DNA of 55,533 bases from the NCBI GenBank assembly GCA_017631275.1, contig JAGBTQ010000030.1, positions 1-55,533 of the forward strand, read 5' to 3'. The notes under the pieces were generated by a model that was given only the letters and a program-made list of their open reading frames with translations, was not told the DNA's origin and searched no databases. How positions within the stretch are numbered: position 1 is the stretch's first letter; each line of letters begins with the position of its first letter. Below, one piece after another: positions 39,905 through 49,600 of this stretch. Source of the stretch: Alistipes sp. Lineage in GTDB: Bacteria; Bacteroidota; Bacteroidia; Bacteroidales; Rikenellaceae. The position numbers and the translations under genes were made by a program.

Positions 39905-40375
39905 CTACAAGAAAGGAACTACCTCCACTGCACGTGTACCATTAACAGCCTCGTTGCGCACCTCGTCAGGAATAGTGCATGCCTCGTAGATGCACTTAAC
40001 AGCCTGATCGTCGTCGCTGATAAGGGTCATGGTGTTGCCATCCTCAGAGATGCCACCAGTGTAGCCACACTTCCAAGCACCAGCGTCGAAGTACTCGCCT
40101 GTGAGCTTACCGCCCGAGATAGAGTATGTACCATCGTAGAACTTGAAGTCGAGCGTATAGAGCTGCTGGAAGAGGGCGAAGGTACCCTGATCAAAGCTGA
40201 TATACACATGGAACTCGTTAGCCACGCCATTAACAGATACGAGCTTCCACTCCTTCTCGATAGCATCGAAGCCTCCCATCTGCTCAGGGCCAGGACCTGG
40301 ACCAGGAGTTGGCTTGCAACCTACCATTGCCATAAGCAGAACTACTGCCAATGACCATATTTTCAAACTCTTCAT
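39905..40375 (-). CDS. Lipocalin-like lipoprotein A, partner of S8 protease A
   Basis: 156 residues. Lipobox VVLLMAMVGC, then a Pro/Gly spacer (KPTPGPGPGPEQ). The body (KEWKLVSVNGVANEFHVYIS, YDGTYSISGGKLTGEYFDAG) is a small beta-barrel pattern like a lipocalin, and it is a paralogue of the gene at 37090. It begins 33 bases after the S8 protease gene upstream. The order protease-lipoprotein is repeated twice here. Function unknown; a protease inhibitor or partner is a hypothesis. Confidence 0.72.
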   Translation of the reverse strand: MKSLKIWSLAVVLLMAMVGCKPTPGPGPGPEQMGGFDAIEKEWKLVSVNGVANEFHVYISFDQGTFALFQQLYTLDFKFYDGTYSISGGKLTGEYFDAGAWKCGYTGGISEDGNTMTLISDDDQAVKCIYEACTIPDEVRNEAVNGTRAVEVVPFL

Positions 40376-40408
40376 AAAGTTAAGTCAATATTTCAAGTTA
40401 AACATCAA

Positions 40409-42457
40409 TTACAACCAACCGCCATTGTCGTTAGCCTTGCGAGCAACAATCACGATGTCCTTCTCCATAAGACGACCGCCGATAGTGTCGCCACCACCAA
40501 CAGCCTTACCGCCAGCGATATACTTAACAGTAACAACACCGATACCTGCGTTTGAGCAAGTGAGATAGATGCTACCGTTGAAGTATGTTTCGCCAGTGAT
40601 GCCAAGGCGTGACTTAGTCTCAGGAGAGATGATGAACTCCTTCATAGGGGTTACTGAGATATCACCTGTACCGATGAATGTGGTAATCTTAAGCTCTGCC
40701 TCCTCGCCAACAGTAACAGGGAAACACTGTGCACCACGCACGTTCATGATAGCCATCAACGCATCGATCTTACCAGTACCCATGTTATACTTGTAGTTCT
40801 CGAGAGACATGTTGAATGGATTACCATATCCGTCCCATGACTGCTTATAGCCTACAAGGTCGATATCGATGTTACGTACTGACGATACCATAAGGTCGTT
40901 GAACTGAGCATTTGTTAGGTAGTAGCCATTCTCCACTGCATATGAGAGCACCAAGGCTGCAATACCAGATACGTGAGGACATGCCATTGATGTACCCTGC
41001 ATATAGCCGTAATCGGTACCATAAAGACCCTTAGAGATAGAGTCGTATGTCTCAGCAGGAAGTGTTGAGAGAACAGAACCCTCATACTTCCACTTACGGT
41101 TCTCAACAAATATGTCGCCACCAGGAGCAGCTACGTTACAACCAAACTTGTAGTTGGTATAAGATGTTGGAAGACCATCTGGAGCATAGGCAGTTACGCA
41201 GATGAAGTCGCGGTAAGCACCTGGGTAGTCGGCACGTGCAAGACCATAGTTACCAGCAGCGAAGATAGCGATACCACCCTCCAATGCCTTGCAGTTGCTC
41301 TTCTTAACGAAATACTTCAAACCAGCAAGCTCAACGCCATATGCTGACTCGTAGATACCGTCAGACATCTGGGTAGTTGTAGATGGATAACCCCAAGAGT
41401 TCTGAAGGATAGATGCGCCATTATCAGCAGCATACTCCATACCCTTAGCATTACCGCCAAGTGAGCTATTCTTAGGACCATCGAAAATCTGGATAGACAT
41501 GATGCGAACACCATCGCCCTTGCCTGAGCCACCAGCAACACCGCAAACACCAATACCGTTGTTGTTTACAGCAGCCACAGTACCAGCCACGTGAGTACCG
41601 TGACCTGAGTCGCCATCATAATCGTTACCATTCCAAGCCTGTACATCCCATGAGATATCACCATTGTCGTCGATACAGTTGAAGCCATGAGCGTCATCTA
41701 CAACACCATTGCCATCGTCATCGACACCTGGCTGACCATTCTTCTCAGCCTGGTTTACCCACATATTCGCCTCGAGGTCAGGGTGATTGTACTTAACACC
41801 CTCGTCCATAACTGCCACGATAACCTCATTAGAGCCTGCAGTATGCTCCCACGCAGCAAAGACGTTGATATCCTCAGCCTTCTTAGATGATGGGAAGATA
41901 GCCTTCAAGCCCTCGTTGTTGTAGTGCCACTGCATCTCGAGCATAGGGTCGTTGAAAGGCATCTTAACATCGGCACGTGTTGCGAAAGACTCAGGAGCAG
42001 GGGCTGCCTGAACCTTTGGACGCTTAAGAATTGTTGAATACTGCACGCGGTTTACCTCCTTGAGGGTTGCATACTTCTGGGCAACAGTCTCGATATCGAG
42101 CTCTTCGTCGAGCTCAACAGTAAACCAGCGGTGCATGTCCATCTCACGCTTTAGATCGCCATTGATCTGCATGTTAAAGACAGGCTTTACTGACTTTGCA
42201 CCAAGCTCGATAGCCACAGCATCGAGAGCGTCGATACCAGAGCGAGTAACACTCTCAGCATTGCTCCATGCCTCGGCAGCCTCCTCGCTAACAAAGAGGA
42301 TAAGCTCACCCTTAGCGGCATTCTCCGAGGTGTTGATAATCTTCTTGGATGCGCTAATCACCGCATCGTTAGCAGACTCGTCCATAACTGGATCCTGCAC
42401 ACACGATACTGCGAAAATTGCAGCCAAGGCAAACAATGAAAATTTAACCTTATTCAT
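40409..42457 (-). CDS. Subtilisin-like (S8) serine protease lipoprotein A
   Basis: 682 residues. Lipobox signal MNKVKFSLFALAAIFAVSC. Prodomain (AAKGELILFVSEEAAEAW), then the S8 domain with Asp in VIVAVMDEGVKYNHPDL, His in GDSGHGTHVAGTVAAV and Ser in MQGTSMACPHVSGIAALV. The C-terminal 130 residues match those of protease B and end NGGWL. Its promoter is at 42534-42541. By family it digests extracellular or periplasmic proteins. Same duplication unit as protease B plus lipoprotein. Confidence 0.93.
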   Translation of the reverse strand: MNKVKFSLFALAAIFAVSCVQDPVMDESANDAVISASKKIINTSENAAKGELILFVSEEAAEAWSNAESVTRSGIDALDAVAIELGAKSVKPVFNMQINGDLKREMDMHRWFTVELDEELDIETVAQKYATLKEVNRVQYSTILKRPKVQAAPAPESFATRADVKMPFNDPMLEMQWHYNNEGLKAIFPSSKKAEDINVFAAWEHTAGSNEVIVAVMDEGVKYNHPDLEANMWVNQAEKNGQPGVDDDGNGVVDDAHGFNCIDDNGDISWDVQAWNGNDYDGDSGHGTHVAGTVAAVNNNGIGVCGVAGGSGKGDGVRIMSIQIFDGPKNSSLGGNAKGMEYAADNGASILQNSWGYPSTTTQMSDGIYESAYGVELAGLKYFVKKSNCKALEGGIAIFAAGNYGLARADYPGAYRDFICVTAYAPDGLPTSYTNYKFGCNVAAPGGDIFVENRKWKYEGSVLSTLPAETYDSISKGLYGTDYGYMQGTSMACPHVSGIAALVLSYAVENGYYLTNAQFNDLMVSSVRNIDIDLVGYKQSWDGYGNPFNMSLENYKYNMGTGKIDALMAIMNVRGAQCFPVTVGEEAELKITTFIGTGDISVTPMKEFIISPETKSRLGITGETYFNGSIYLTCSNAGIGVVTVKYIAGGKAVGGGDTIGGRLMEKDIVIVARKANDNGGWL

Positions 42458-42533
42458 AGATATTTGTAATTAAGTTGTTTCAAAAACCTTGTTGAGAAGC
42501 GAGGCACACAAATTACCCTACTCTCTCAAGATG

Positions 42534-42541
42534 CAAAGATA
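42534..42541 (-). promoter_or_regulatory. -7 promoter motif for S8 protease A
   Basis: TATCTTTG on the minus strand; leader of about 70 bases. The rest of the 252-base gap holds only AT-rich sequence and the terminator of the upstream gene. Confidence 0.65.
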
Positions 42542-42633
42542 CTAAAAATTAGGAAAGTAGAGCATCTATGAATATTTTTTTTCGCCATGGAGTGAAATTT
42601 AGTGGCTAAGTGGTGATAAATGGCACAAAAAAA

Positions 42634-42671
42634 GCTCCGAATGGTGTACTTACGTACTGCCCATTCGGAGC
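42634..42671 (-). terminator. Terminator of the SusCD operon with a GTAC tip
   Basis: GCTCCGAATGG (42634-42644) pairs perfectly with 42661-42671, capped by GTAC-TTAC-GTAC, and on the minus strand runs into seven T. A second small hairpin (GGGTGC 42681-42686 with GCACCC 42691-42696) lies between it and the stop codon. The GTAC tip is the same as in the palindromic elements. Confidence 0.85.
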
Positions 42672-42709
42672 ATGGTGTAAGGGTGCCGAAGCACCCCTAT
42701 CATCATTTA

Positions 42710-44959
42710 TTAGAAGCCAAACTGTGCCTTGTTCTTAAGCTCGCGACGGCCGTTGAAAGCCTTAGCCTCGAACTTCTTAGAAACATTGTACTCGCTGCTC
42801 AAAGTGATGTTAGCATCGATGCTCATTGCAGACTTCGAGAACTTAGATGTCTCTGGCTCTGCTGGAGTCTCCTCCTCAGCAACTGCCTTAGCAACAGTAG
42901 CAGCAGGAGTGAATGTATACTCTGTGAATGAATATACGAAACTTTCACCAATATCGAACACACGCTTTGAGAAGTAGTTGTTCAATGCAGAGATCTCGTT
43001 AGCATCGTTGTATGAGAAGATAAGATCTGAAGCAGTTGCATCCTCAGCGTCAGCATATGAGAAGTAACCGAATGCCTGAGTCTTAGCATCGTCATAGTAG
43101 AATGAAACGCCGTTGAAGCCTACGTTGTAACCGTCGATAGCACCGGTGAATACAAGCTGCTTCTTCTCTGTGTCGATAACACCTGGGAACTCGAAGCCCT
43201 CGATGTTGAAGTAAACCTGACCTGGCTCGTAACCACCACAGAAGAAAGCGTCAAGCTTAGCCTCGCCCTCAGTGATAGTGTAGTCACCAATCTCCAAACC
43301 AGTGCCGTTGCTCAACTCAGCGAACATACGCTTGTAAACAACCTCACCGTAAAGAGTAACAACCTCAACAACAGCGGCTACCTTAGTACCACTTCTAAGC
43401 TTGTATGGACCCAAGATAACAGAGCCATTAGCCTTGATATTGTCGATGGCGTTTGTGTAGTCCTCACCACCCTGGCTGATTACATCGGCGTCCTCCATGC
43501 CCTCGATGATAGCTGCCTCACCAATCCAAGCCTTGATTGTACGAAGCTCATCGCCATTAGCCATGAGACCAAGAGCAATGAAGTACTCTGCAGGATAAGC
43601 TGCGATGGCCTCCTCATTATCTGTAAGGTTCTCAATAGAGTTGAAGAAGAACTTAATGTCTGCCTGTGGGATATCCTGCTCACCTACACCTGGGAAGTAG
43701 AATGTGTAAGTAACAGCCTTGTCTGCTCTAGCACCCTTCTTACCGAATGGAACAGCAACAACAGTCCAGATACCCTTCTCTGCCTTAACCTGCCAGCTAA
43801 GAGTCTCACGGCCACCCTCGAGTACCTCGAACTCAGCAGTACCGTCAGCAATCTGAGCTACAGTAGTAGCCAACTCCTCAGAAGTTGGGTTACCCTCAAG
43901 AAGAGTGAACTTGTAAGTCTCAACGTCAAGACCGAGTGAGAAGTCAAGAACTGCTGAAACGTTGTTAGTTGAGTCAACAAACATACCTGCATAAGATACG
44001 TTTACAGCGAAGTCAGTGATCTCATAACCTGGAAGAGATACTGCAAACATACCCTCTTTGTTAGCGTAGTTACCACGGCCATCAGGAATGTGCCACATGA
44101 TAGACTGTGGAGTAGTGAACCAGAATACGTTCTCCTTGAACTCACCAAGGATAGGCTGATCAGCTGCCTTGTAAACAGTAGCAAGGTAGAAATCCTCAGG
44201 CTTACCTGTACCTACGTCAAGCTTGAAGCCAAGCCAGCTTGAAGGAATCTCAACAGTGTTGTCATCGTAAACCCAGAACTCAACATAACCTGGAGTTGTG
44301 AAGGTCATATCCTCAGGCACACCACCGATAAGGTAAGGAACATTAGCCTCAGAGTATGGCTCAACAAGGCGGTAACGTGTCTTATCGAACTCGTGCTGAA
44401 CAACAGTAGCGTCAACGATAGTACCAGAAGGACCACCATACAATGGACCCATGAAGTCGTCACGGTAGAAACCAGTCTTCTCGCCGTTAGGACCCTCAAG
44501 AGTGATCCATGGCTCAGCGATACCGATGTTGAAGACAACATCAGAAAGACCATACTTAGAAGCAATGCTCTGATCGAGCTGGATGTTAAGACGATACTGA
44601 ACACCTGGAGTGAGCTTAGTACCATCGAAAGATACTGTAAGAGCAGCCTCTGCCTTGCCAGCCTCGAAGCTTACAGTTGAAGGAACAGTGAAGAAACCTG
44701 TAGGCTCCTCATCCTCAGCAACAACCTCCTGGAAACGAACCTTAACCTCAGCAGCCTCCTCAGCGTTGATACGTGCAACAGCGATATCCACTGAAGTGTC
44801 CTCAGCCTTAACTACAAGAGCCTCTGTGCTGGGGAAATATACACCCATGGTCTCATCCTGAGCACCTGGAGTATAATCTGCATATGGGTGCTCGCAAGAT
44901 GCCATCGTAAGGGCACCTACGAACGCTATGAACAGATATATAAACTTAAAATTTTTCAT
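42710..44959 (-). CDS. Large surface lipoprotein encoded after SusD
   Basis: 749 residues. Lipobox in FVGALTMASC. The N-terminal region (AEDTSVDIAVARINAEEAAE, FEAGKAEAALTVSFDG, LTPGVQYRLNIQLDQ) resembles a Calx-beta/SusE-type beta-sandwich; the rest is beta-rich without a recognised family. It is third in the SusC-SusD operon, 27 bases after SusD, where SusE/F-like surface binding lipoproteins usually lie. It probably helps capture the substrate of the SusC/D pair. Codon choice is strongly biased (GAA/GCT/CGT-rich as in SusC), suggesting high expression. Confidence 0.75.
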   Translation of the reverse strand: MKNFKFIYLFIAFVGALTMASCEHPYADYTPGAQDETMGVYFPSTEALVVKAEDTSVDIAVARINAEEAAEVKVRFQEVVAEDEEPTGFFTVPSTVSFEAGKAEAALTVSFDGTKLTPGVQYRLNIQLDQSIASKYGLSDVVFNIGIAEPWITLEGPNGEKTGFYRDDFMGPLYGGPSGTIVDATVVQHEFDKTRYRLVEPYSEANVPYLIGGVPEDMTFTTPGYVEFWVYDDNTVEIPSSWLGFKLDVGTGKPEDFYLATVYKAADQPILGEFKENVFWFTTPQSIMWHIPDGRGNYANKEGMFAVSLPGYEITDFAVNVSYAGMFVDSTNNVSAVLDFSLGLDVETYKFTLLEGNPTSEELATTVAQIADGTAEFEVLEGGRETLSWQVKAEKGIWTVVAVPFGKKGARADKAVTYTFYFPGVGEQDIPQADIKFFFNSIENLTDNEEAIAAYPAEYFIALGLMANGDELRTIKAWIGEAAIIEGMEDADVISQGGEDYTNAIDNIKANGSVILGPYKLRSGTKVAAVVEVVTLYGEVVYKRMFAELSNGTGLEIGDYTITEGEAKLDAFFCGGYEPGQVYFNIEGFEFPGVIDTEKKQLVFTGAIDGYNVGFNGVSFYYDDAKTQAFGYFSYADAEDATASDLIFSYNDANEISALNNYFSKRVFDIGESFVYSFTEYTFTPAATVAKAVAEEETPAEPETSKFSKSAMSIDANITLSSEYNVSKKFEAKAFNGRRELKNKAQFGF

Positions 44960-44986
44960 ACACTTAAAAGTTTTTCGTTACTTTTA

Positions 44987-46669
44987 TTACTTACCAGGAG
45001 TCAATGATGACGATGGATCAGGGTTGTTATCCTTGATAGCCTGGTTGATATCGGTCTCGCTCTGTGGGATTGGAATGCTCCACCATGGCAAACGACCGGT
45101 TGACTTGAAGCGACGCTGTGCATCGTAGTTAACAGCAGCCTCAGATGTACAGTTTACACCCATGTCAAGACGCTTCATATCGTACATTACGTGACCCTCG
45201 CCCCAGAACTCGATAGACTTCTGGAAGATGATCTCATCAACGATATCCATAGTTGCACAAACATACTTAGGATCGCGGTTGTTACGCATGAACTCGTCAA
45301 GAAGAGCCCAACCTGCATCAACACCCTGAGTGTGAGTGATAGCCTCCATCTCGATGAAGTACATCTCCTCGCAACGCATCAATGGAATAGCGATAGCAGC
45401 TGCAGTAGCGTAGTCAGTACGGTGACCCTGTGCAGGACGGAACTTGAAGAATGTGTAAGGTGCAAGACCCTTGTACTCGTCCTCAGACATCTGAGTGTAA
45501 GGCTTGAATGATGCGTAGTTACCCTTAGGATCTACAACAAGCTTACGACGGAAGTCGCTCTTACCCAAACGATCGAAGTACTGTGAACCAAGACCTGGCT
45601 GTGTGTAAGGACAGTAACCGAACTCAGCCTCAGGAGCCATGTGAGCTACGAAGTTGTGGAGGTTACCAGCAACTGTATCAGTTGAGTGGAACAATGTCCA
45701 CATCCATGAAGAAGCCTTAGTGTTGAAACCTGTGATAGGATCAGTCCACTCCTTCTCTGACATTACTGCACCACCGAAAGCTGTGATAGCCTTACGTGCG
45801 TACTCTGCAGCCAAAGCATAAGCGTCGTTACCAGCAGGAAGCTCACCAGAAAGACCATCCTCGAAACCGCCCAACCAGAGGTATACACGAGCCTTAAGAC
45901 CGTAAACAACTGGCAAAGTAGGATCAGTGTTGTTAGTAGGACGGAAGCCCTCAGCAGACATTACCTCCTCAGCAAATGCCAAGTCCTCAAGAATGAAGTT
46001 GAACATCTCCTCACGTGTAGCACGTGGGTTGTTCTTAGCCAACTCCTCAGCCTTAAGGTCGCCAACCATAACCTCATCTACGATAGGTACAGTAAGACCC
46101 TGAGCCTTGAACTGCTGATCCTCGTAAGCGCCGTTGTTTGGAGCCTTAGCAGGAAGACACTCGAACAAACGAGCAAGGTCGAGGTAAAGGAATGCACGAT
46201 AAGTACGAGCGATAGCAATGTAAGAATCAGTGCCCTCGATATTCTGAAGACGAAGGATAACATCGTTACAGCTCTTAATCTGTGGATAGTAAGAGAACCA
46301 GTAGTGAACAGGCATCCAGCTGTTAGCACCATAACCCTTACCCCATGATGACATGTAGAAACGGTTATAAGCAGGAGCGTTACCAAGCATCCAACCGTTA
46401 GTACAGATGATCTGTGCTGCGTGGTCGTTGTAAACGCCTACTGAAGGAACACCAAAGTCAGTGTGCTCCCAACCACCATATGCTGGTGCGAGCAAACCAC
46501 GAGAAATACCCTTAAGAAGGTTCTCAGCGAGAATATCTGGGGCAACACTTTCAAGCTGCTCCTGAGTGATGGTACTCTCCTTAGGGAAAGTCTCTCGGAT
46601 ACAGCCGCTAAGCGCGATAGTAGCACCAAGTGCAACAAACGCAGTTGTCAATATCTTTGAAAATTTCAT
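44987..46669 (-). CDS. susD: SusD/RagB-family nutrient-binding lipoprotein
   Basis: 560 residues. Signal with lipobox TIALSGC. SusD proteins form the lid of the SusC channel at the cell surface and bind the substrate. Family features: N-terminal TPR-like part (SYIAIARTYRAFLYLDLARL), and the C-terminal half with IPLMRCEEMYFIEMEAI, FMRNNRDPKY and the closing FWGEGHVMYDMKRLDMG. It begins 17 bases after the SusC gene. The substrate cannot be read from sequence; the presence of proteases nearby, and no glycoside hydrolase, suggests peptides. Confidence 0.93.
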   Translation of the reverse strand: MKFSKILTTAFVALGATIALSGCIRETFPKESTITQEQLESVAPDILAENLLKGISRGLLAPAYGGWEHTDFGVPSVGVYNDHAAQIICTNGWMLGNAPAYNRFYMSSWGKGYGANSWMPVHYWFSYYPQIKSCNDVILRLQNIEGTDSYIAIARTYRAFLYLDLARLFECLPAKAPNNGAYEDQQFKAQGLTVPIVDEVMVGDLKAEELAKNNPRATREEMFNFILEDLAFAEEVMSAEGFRPTNNTDPTLPVVYGLKARVYLWLGGFEDGLSGELPAGNDAYALAAEYARKAITAFGGAVMSEKEWTDPITGFNTKASSWMWTLFHSTDTVAGNLHNFVAHMAPEAEFGYCPYTQPGLGSQYFDRLGKSDFRRKLVVDPKGNYASFKPYTQMSEDEYKGLAPYTFFKFRPAQGHRTDYATAAAIAIPLMRCEEMYFIEMEAITHTQGVDAGWALLDEFMRNNRDPKYVCATMDIVDEIIFQKSIEFWGEGHVMYDMKRLDMGVNCTSEAAVNYDAQRRFKSTGRLPWWSIPIPQSETDINQAIKDNNPDPSSSLTPGK

Positions 46670-46689
46670 AATCGTATACCTATATTAAA

Positions 46690-49600
46690 TTAGAATGTCA
46701 CTGTCACACCACCAGAGATAGTACGGATTGGAGAGTACAAACCGTTGCCACCACCACGTGGATCGAAGCCCTTACGAGCTGACCAGTACCATACGTTATC
46801 AATTGCTACGTAAGCACGCAAGTTCTGAATATGACCCTTGAACCACTTCGATGGGAATGTGTAACCGAAGTTGATGTTAGAGATATTCAAGTAGTTAGAG
46901 CTAATCAAGAAGCGGCTTGATGTTGCTGATGAGTAGTCATCTGCATACTGGAAACGTGGAATGTTTGAAGTATTGTTCTCAGGAGTCCAAGCATCCAACA
47001 AATCCAAGTGGTAGTTGTCACCCAAAGATGAAGCAGTTGGAGATGCCATGTAACCAGCGTAAGAACCATCGATAGTAGTACCACCAAGCTGATAGTCAAA
47101 TGCTACAGAGAGGTCGAAACCGTAAGCATACAATGTAGTACCGAAACCACCGAAGACGTCAGCCAAAGATGAGTCGTAAAGCTTACGTGACTCAGGAGTA
47201 GATGATACGAGTGAGTAGTCCTCCTGGATTGACCAACCAGCAGGAATAGTTACAACACCATTCTCATCCTTGATATCCTTATCAGTGTAGAACATCCACT
47301 GTGATACACCAGTCTCAGGATTTACACCTGCATACTCAGGAATGTAAAGAGCGTTCAATGGAAGACCCTCACCAACGAATGTTGAACCGCTGATGAAACC
47401 ATCGTGACCCTCTACAGTACGATCCTTACGAGACTCTGGCAAGCTCAATACCTTATTCTTAACCCATGTGAGGTTAGCGTTTACTGACCATACAAGGTTC
47501 TGACGGCGAACGATATCACCATTCAATACAACCTCGATACCAGTGTTAGCCATATCACCGATGTTGTCGTAGTAAGAAGTGTAACCCAAAGTTGGAGCTA
47601 CAGGTACAGAGAACAACATATCGGTAGTCTTACGATAGAAGAAATCAACGCTACCGCTCAAGCGATCCTGCCACAAACCGAACTCAGCACCTACGTTAAG
47701 GTTACCGTTAGTCTCCCAAGTGATGTTAGGGTTACCCTTAGAACCGAAGATGATAGAGATGCCGTCGTTACCGTCGTTAGTTACAGAGTAGAGATCAGTG
47801 TACTTGTACATACCGATAGCATCGTTACCCTGTGAACCGTAAGATAGCTTAAGCTTCAACATATTAAATACAGGCGCATTGAACCAGTTCTCGCGGTTGA
47901 TGATCCATGCACCACCAACTGACCAGAAGTTACCCCAACGGTGATCTGGGTGGAAACGTGAAGATGCGTCACGACGATATGATGCAGATGCGAAGATGCG
48001 GCCATCATACTCGTACATAGCACGGAAGAAGTAACCCTCGTTTACATACTCACCGAATGATGAAGCTGAGCTCTTACCGTCAACAACAGCACCGTTAAGC
48101 TCGAGGTTATCAGTAGAATAGATGTTAGACTTAGAACCGCTCAAAGAGTAAGAACGGAGGTTGTAAGTCTCGTGACCGAGCAACAAGTCGAGCTGATGCT
48201 CCTCGTTAGCACCAAATGCCTTAGAGTAAGTCAACAACTGCTGCAAGTTGTGGTTGTAAGAACGACCATGTGCCTTAGAAACGATACCACCGTTAGGAAC
48301 GAACTGACCGTAGTATGGGTTCTTCATTGATGTAGTACGAGTCTCATCGATAGTTACAGCGCCGTTGATAGTAAGCTTAAGACCCTCGTAAAGGATAAAG
48401 TCAGCATAACCGTTTACAGAGAATGCGTTACCCTCAGAGTTAGCCTCGTCCAACCAGATGTTCTGCAATGGGTTAGACATTGAGCCAGAGAAACGAGTAA
48501 GACCCCATGTACGACCGTCACCGGTATCGTAGATAGGCCACTTCTCATCATACTCCTTACCATAGTAGCCGTGACCAGCCTTGTTATCCTCGTACATGAT
48601 GTTACCCTCGCCATCGCGAATGTAAACAGGATAGATAGGAGCCATGTCAGCTACAGCAGCAAATACGTCACCAGTAGAACCGTCACCCTCGTTAGAAGAT
48701 GAAGCACCGAACCAGCTGAAGTTAGTGTAGCTCATGTTAGCACCAACCTTCAACCACTTCTTAGCCTGGTAGTCAGCACGCAAACGTGCAGTGTAACGGT
48801 ACATGTTTGAACCATCGGTAATACCGTTGTTGTTCAAGTAACCGAATGAAGCGAAGAAGTTAGACTTCTCAGTAGCAGCAGCGATAGATACGTTGTACTC
48901 CTGACGGAATGAAGGATCGTACAACTCGTCGTACCAGTCGTCTGGAGTTAGGTAGTACTCCTGGCCCTTGTAAGTGAACTTGCGACCCAAAGTAGCGTTA
49001 GGGTTCAACTTGCCATCAGTACCGATAAGAGTCTGACCTGCAGGTACAGTATAAACATTGTAACCAAGACCACCCTCACCAGACTCAAGCATTGCAGAGT
49101 TAGCCTTCAAGTGAGCCTCGTGCTCAGGAAGTGGAGCAATCTGCTCAGCTGGATCCTCGCTCATAGGAGGATTCATGTAGTAGCTCTTCAATGCAGAGTA
49201 GTGCATCTCATAGTACTGACCTGGATCACGAGTGTAGTCATAAAGCTGACGTGCAGCCATGTTAACACCCCACTTAGCGTCGAAGTTAACGCGAGCGTCA
49301 CCCGCCTTAGCACGCTTAGTAGTAATCATGATAACACCGTTAGCACCACGAGCACCATAAAGTGCGTTAGATGCAGCATCCTTCAAGACGGTCATAGTCT
49401 CAACATCGGCCATGTTGATATTGTTCTTATCACCCTCGTAAGGCACACCATCAACAACCCACAATGGATCGTTACCAGCGTTGATAGAACCGATACCACG
49501 GATACGGATTGTAGGCTCTGAACCAAGTGAACCTGAACCCTGTGATGTCTGAAGACCCGCTACCTTACCCTGAAGTGCGTTAGCGATGTTTGAAGACTGA

